From NCBI GenBank assembly GCA_913020145.1, contig CAJWAI010000005.1, forward strand, positions 1 through 55,588: a DNA stretch of 55,588 nt. The letters are read 5' to 3'. Every line of letters starts with the position of its first letter. Position 1 is the stretch's first letter. Position numbers and translations under genes: made by a program. Below the pieces are notes generated by a model, which was not told the origin of the DNA, made no database searches, and saw nothing but the letters and a program-made list of their open reading frames with translations. Positions 54,189 to 55,588 of the stretch are shown here, piece by piece. This stretch comes from an uncultured Gammaproteobacteria bacterium (GTDB lineage: Bacteria > Pseudomonadota > Gammaproteobacteria > Magnimaribacterales > TMED112).

Positions 54189-54744
54189 TTGAATCGTCCT
54201 GTAATGTTAATTCTGGAGAGATATTTTCTATCTCAGGAAGGTCTGGCAAGACAGGCAACTCATCTAAACTCTTCATTGAGAAATCATCTAGAAACTTTTC
54301 AGTTGTAATAAATAAGGCTGGCCTTCCAGGCACATCACGATACCCTTTTATCTTGATCCAACCCTGATCTATTAATAATTTTATGATGTTAGTAGCTACA
54401 TTAACACCTCTAATATCTTCAATATCACCACGAGTTACAGGCTGTGTGTAAGCAATTATTGAGAGTGTTTCTAAAGTTGCCCTTGAAAGCTTTAGAGGCT
54501 TCACTTCCCATAGTTTTGCTATATCTTCAGCAGATTCATGGCTAATTTGAACCCTATAACCACTTGAAACTTCAATTAGATCATAAGCTTTGTCTTTGTA
54601 TTCGTCCTGAAGTTGTTGAATTGAATTTATTACCTCCGATTCATCTTCTTTAGACTCTATATTTAGAAGCTCATGGATATCTTCTAATGTCAAAGATCTA
54701 TTAGAAGCAAGAAACAGCGCTTCGATCCTATCTTTTATTTGCAT
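54163..54744 (-). CDS. scpB: Segregation and condensation protein B
   Basis: 193 aa, two winged-helix domains. IEALFLASNRSLTLEDI is the N-terminal domain start, LSRATLETLSIIAYTQPVTRGDIEDIRGV the family signature, and KGYRDVPGRPALFITTEKFLDDFSM the second domain. ScpB binds ScpA and SMC (or a MukB-like analogue) for chromosome condensation. It overlaps scpA by one base. Confidence 0.95.
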   Translation of the reverse strand: MQIKDRIEALFLASNRSLTLEDIHELLNIESKEDESEVINSIQQLQDEYKDKAYDLIEVSSGYRVQISHESAEDIAKLWEVKPLKLSRATLETLSIIAYTQPVTRGDIEDIRGVNVATNIIKLLIDQGWIKIKGYRDVPGRPALFITTEKFLDDFSMKSLDELPVLPDLPEIENISPELTLQDDSIEQEAPKS

Positions 54745-55541
54745 TAATGCAAAACCTCCTCGGAATTTTTGAAGTATATTTCACCAAATTGTTCAGCTTG
54801 AACAATCTCAACATAACCCTTCCTATTTAATTCTAGTGCTGCTGTAAGAATTACTGAAACAGCAAGCTTAGATTCTCCTTTTAAGATAAGTTCTGGCAAT
54901 GATATAAAATCTCTTTCTTTTAGACTTTCTAATAATAACTTTGATTTAGACTCAACTGTAATATTCTCTAATTTTACTTTATGGCTTGTCAGCCTAACCA
55001 TTTCATCTAAAAGATTTCTTAAAGCAAAAGATAAATCATTTTTATCATAATTAACTTTGGCTTTGGGTAGTTGAAATTCAGGCAGTTTTGCAGATGCTGG
55101 AAAAATATCTCTATCAACTCTTGGTAAAATATCTATTTTGATAGAGGCTTCTTTAAATCTTTTATATTGCTGCAACCTTCTAATTAGTTCTGCTTTTGGA
55201 TCATTGCCATCTTCTTCATTTTCTTCTTCTCTAGGAAGAAGTATTCTTGATTTAACTTCTGCCAGATATGCAGCCATCGCAAGATAATCACCAGCCAATT
55301 CATACTCAAAGTCTTCCATCATTTCAATGTAAGCAATGTATTGATCTGTAATTTCAACTAGATTGACTTCGAGGATATCTAGGTTCTTTCTTTGTATTAG
55401 ATACAATAAGAAGTCCATAGGTCCAGAAAAAACGTCAAGAAGTAGTAATAATGCTTTTGGTGGGACATATAAATTTTCTGGAAGCTGATCTACAGGAGAT
55501 CCCTTAATTTTTGGCAATTCTATTTCATGAGCTGCTTGCAT
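54744..55541 (-). CDS. scpA: Segregation and condensation protein A (kleisin)
   Basis: 265 aa. FSGPMDFLLYLIQRKNLDILEVNLVEIT is the conserved N-terminal SMC-neck-binding part, YLAMAAYLAEVKSRILLP the following helix, and the C-terminal winged helix ends FGEIYFKNSEE. It bridges the SMC heads in the condensin complex. First gene of scpA-scpB-rluB. Confidence 0.95.
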   Translation of the reverse strand: MQAAHEIELPKIKGSPVDQLPENLYVPPKALLLLLDVFSGPMDFLLYLIQRKNLDILEVNLVEITDQYIAYIEMMEDFEYELAGDYLAMAAYLAEVKSRILLPREEENEEDGNDPKAELIRRLQQYKRFKEASIKIDILPRVDRDIFPASAKLPEFQLPKAKVNYDKNDLSFALRNLLDEMVRLTSHKVKLENITVESKSKLLLESLKERDFISLPELILKGESKLAVSVILTAALELNRKGYVEIVQAEQFGEIYFKNSEEVLH

Positions 55542-55588
55542 ACACTAGATATTGTATATAAAAATGAAAATAAATACTAAATATTGTG
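55542..55588. promoter_or_regulatory. Region upstream of scpA at the window edge
   Basis: The reverse strand contains TACAAT nine bases before the scpA ATG, another -10-like element close to a start codon without a Shine-Dalgarno sequence. A plus-strand ATG at 55564 stays open to the edge (MKINTKYC), but 25 bases are too few to call a gene. Confidence 0.25.

Noticed and set aside
1-55588. Many plus-strand ORFs of 60-150 aa opposite minus-strand genes
   Set aside because: They lie fully inside well-recognised genes in other frames, lack domains or ribosome-binding sites and are shadows of AT-rich coding sequence.

Overview
The window looks like a chromosomal segment of a small-genome, AT-rich marine gammaproteobacterium; the SAR86 type is my best guess. 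That is an inference, since no rRNA is present. Support comes from gammaproteobacterial gene orders (gyrA-serC-chorismate mutase-tyrA-aroA-cmk-rpsA; infC-rpmI-rplT-pheS-pheT; ubiG-phosphatase-yciK; scpA-scpB-rluB). Streamlining is extreme: most neighbours overlap by 1-26 bases, many starts are TTG or GTG, several housekeeping proteins are shortened, and no gap without a gene exceeds about 150 bases. I see no insertion sequence, prophage, CRISPR array or rRNA operon.

Layout. (1) 1-5875, minus: aceE-aceF run straight into a WecA/MraY-type glycosyl-1-phosphate transferase, galE and the first codons of an inositol-monophosphatase-family gene. (2) 6021-6422, plus: a small secreted protein with PTPA and GT repeats, convergent with the glycan genes. 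(3) 6419-28565, minus: a large surface-glycan locus. It holds two export proteins (YjbH/GfcD type and a Wza-like SLBB protein), glycosyltransferases, UDP-L-6-deoxy-HexNAc synthesis (FnlA/reductase/FnlC), an EpsG-type polymerase, a Wzx flippase, a cassette of unusual phospho- and nucleotidyl-transfer enzymes (CofD/YvcK-like, GlmU-like, Pol-beta-type and NPP-type), Wzz, and UDP-glucuronate/galacturonate enzymes. tRNA-Leu(UAA) and tRNA-Cys(GCA) lie within its upstream end. (4) 28662-31562, minus: ahcY, a small cytidylyltransferase-like gene and metK. (5) 31564-50092, minus: translation, DNA repair, aromatic amino acid and central metabolism genes, from pheT back to pntA. (6) 50135-53436, plus: ubiG, a MupP/Gph-like phosphatase, yciK, a phage-type Sm-like small protein and a secreted endonuclease/exonuclease/phosphatase-family protein. 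(7) 53433-55541, minus: scpA-scpB-rluB.

How it works together. The glycan locus encodes a Wzx/Wzy pathway. A lipid-linked sugar is started by the WecA-like enzyme and extended with L-6-deoxyamino sugar and probably uronic acid residues. It is then flipped, polymerised, length-controlled and exported through a Wza/YjbH system resembling group 4 (O-antigen) capsule export. The CofD-like/nucleotidyltransferase cassette is the best candidate for a new system: its enzyme types suggest activation and transfer of a phosphorylated small molecule onto the glycan. Other notable points are a phenylalanyl-tRNA synthetase lacking the tRNA-binding appendages of both subunits, tRNA genes placed 4 and 11 bases before start codons, a PheA reduced to its chorismate mutase domain, and leaderless-looking promoters.
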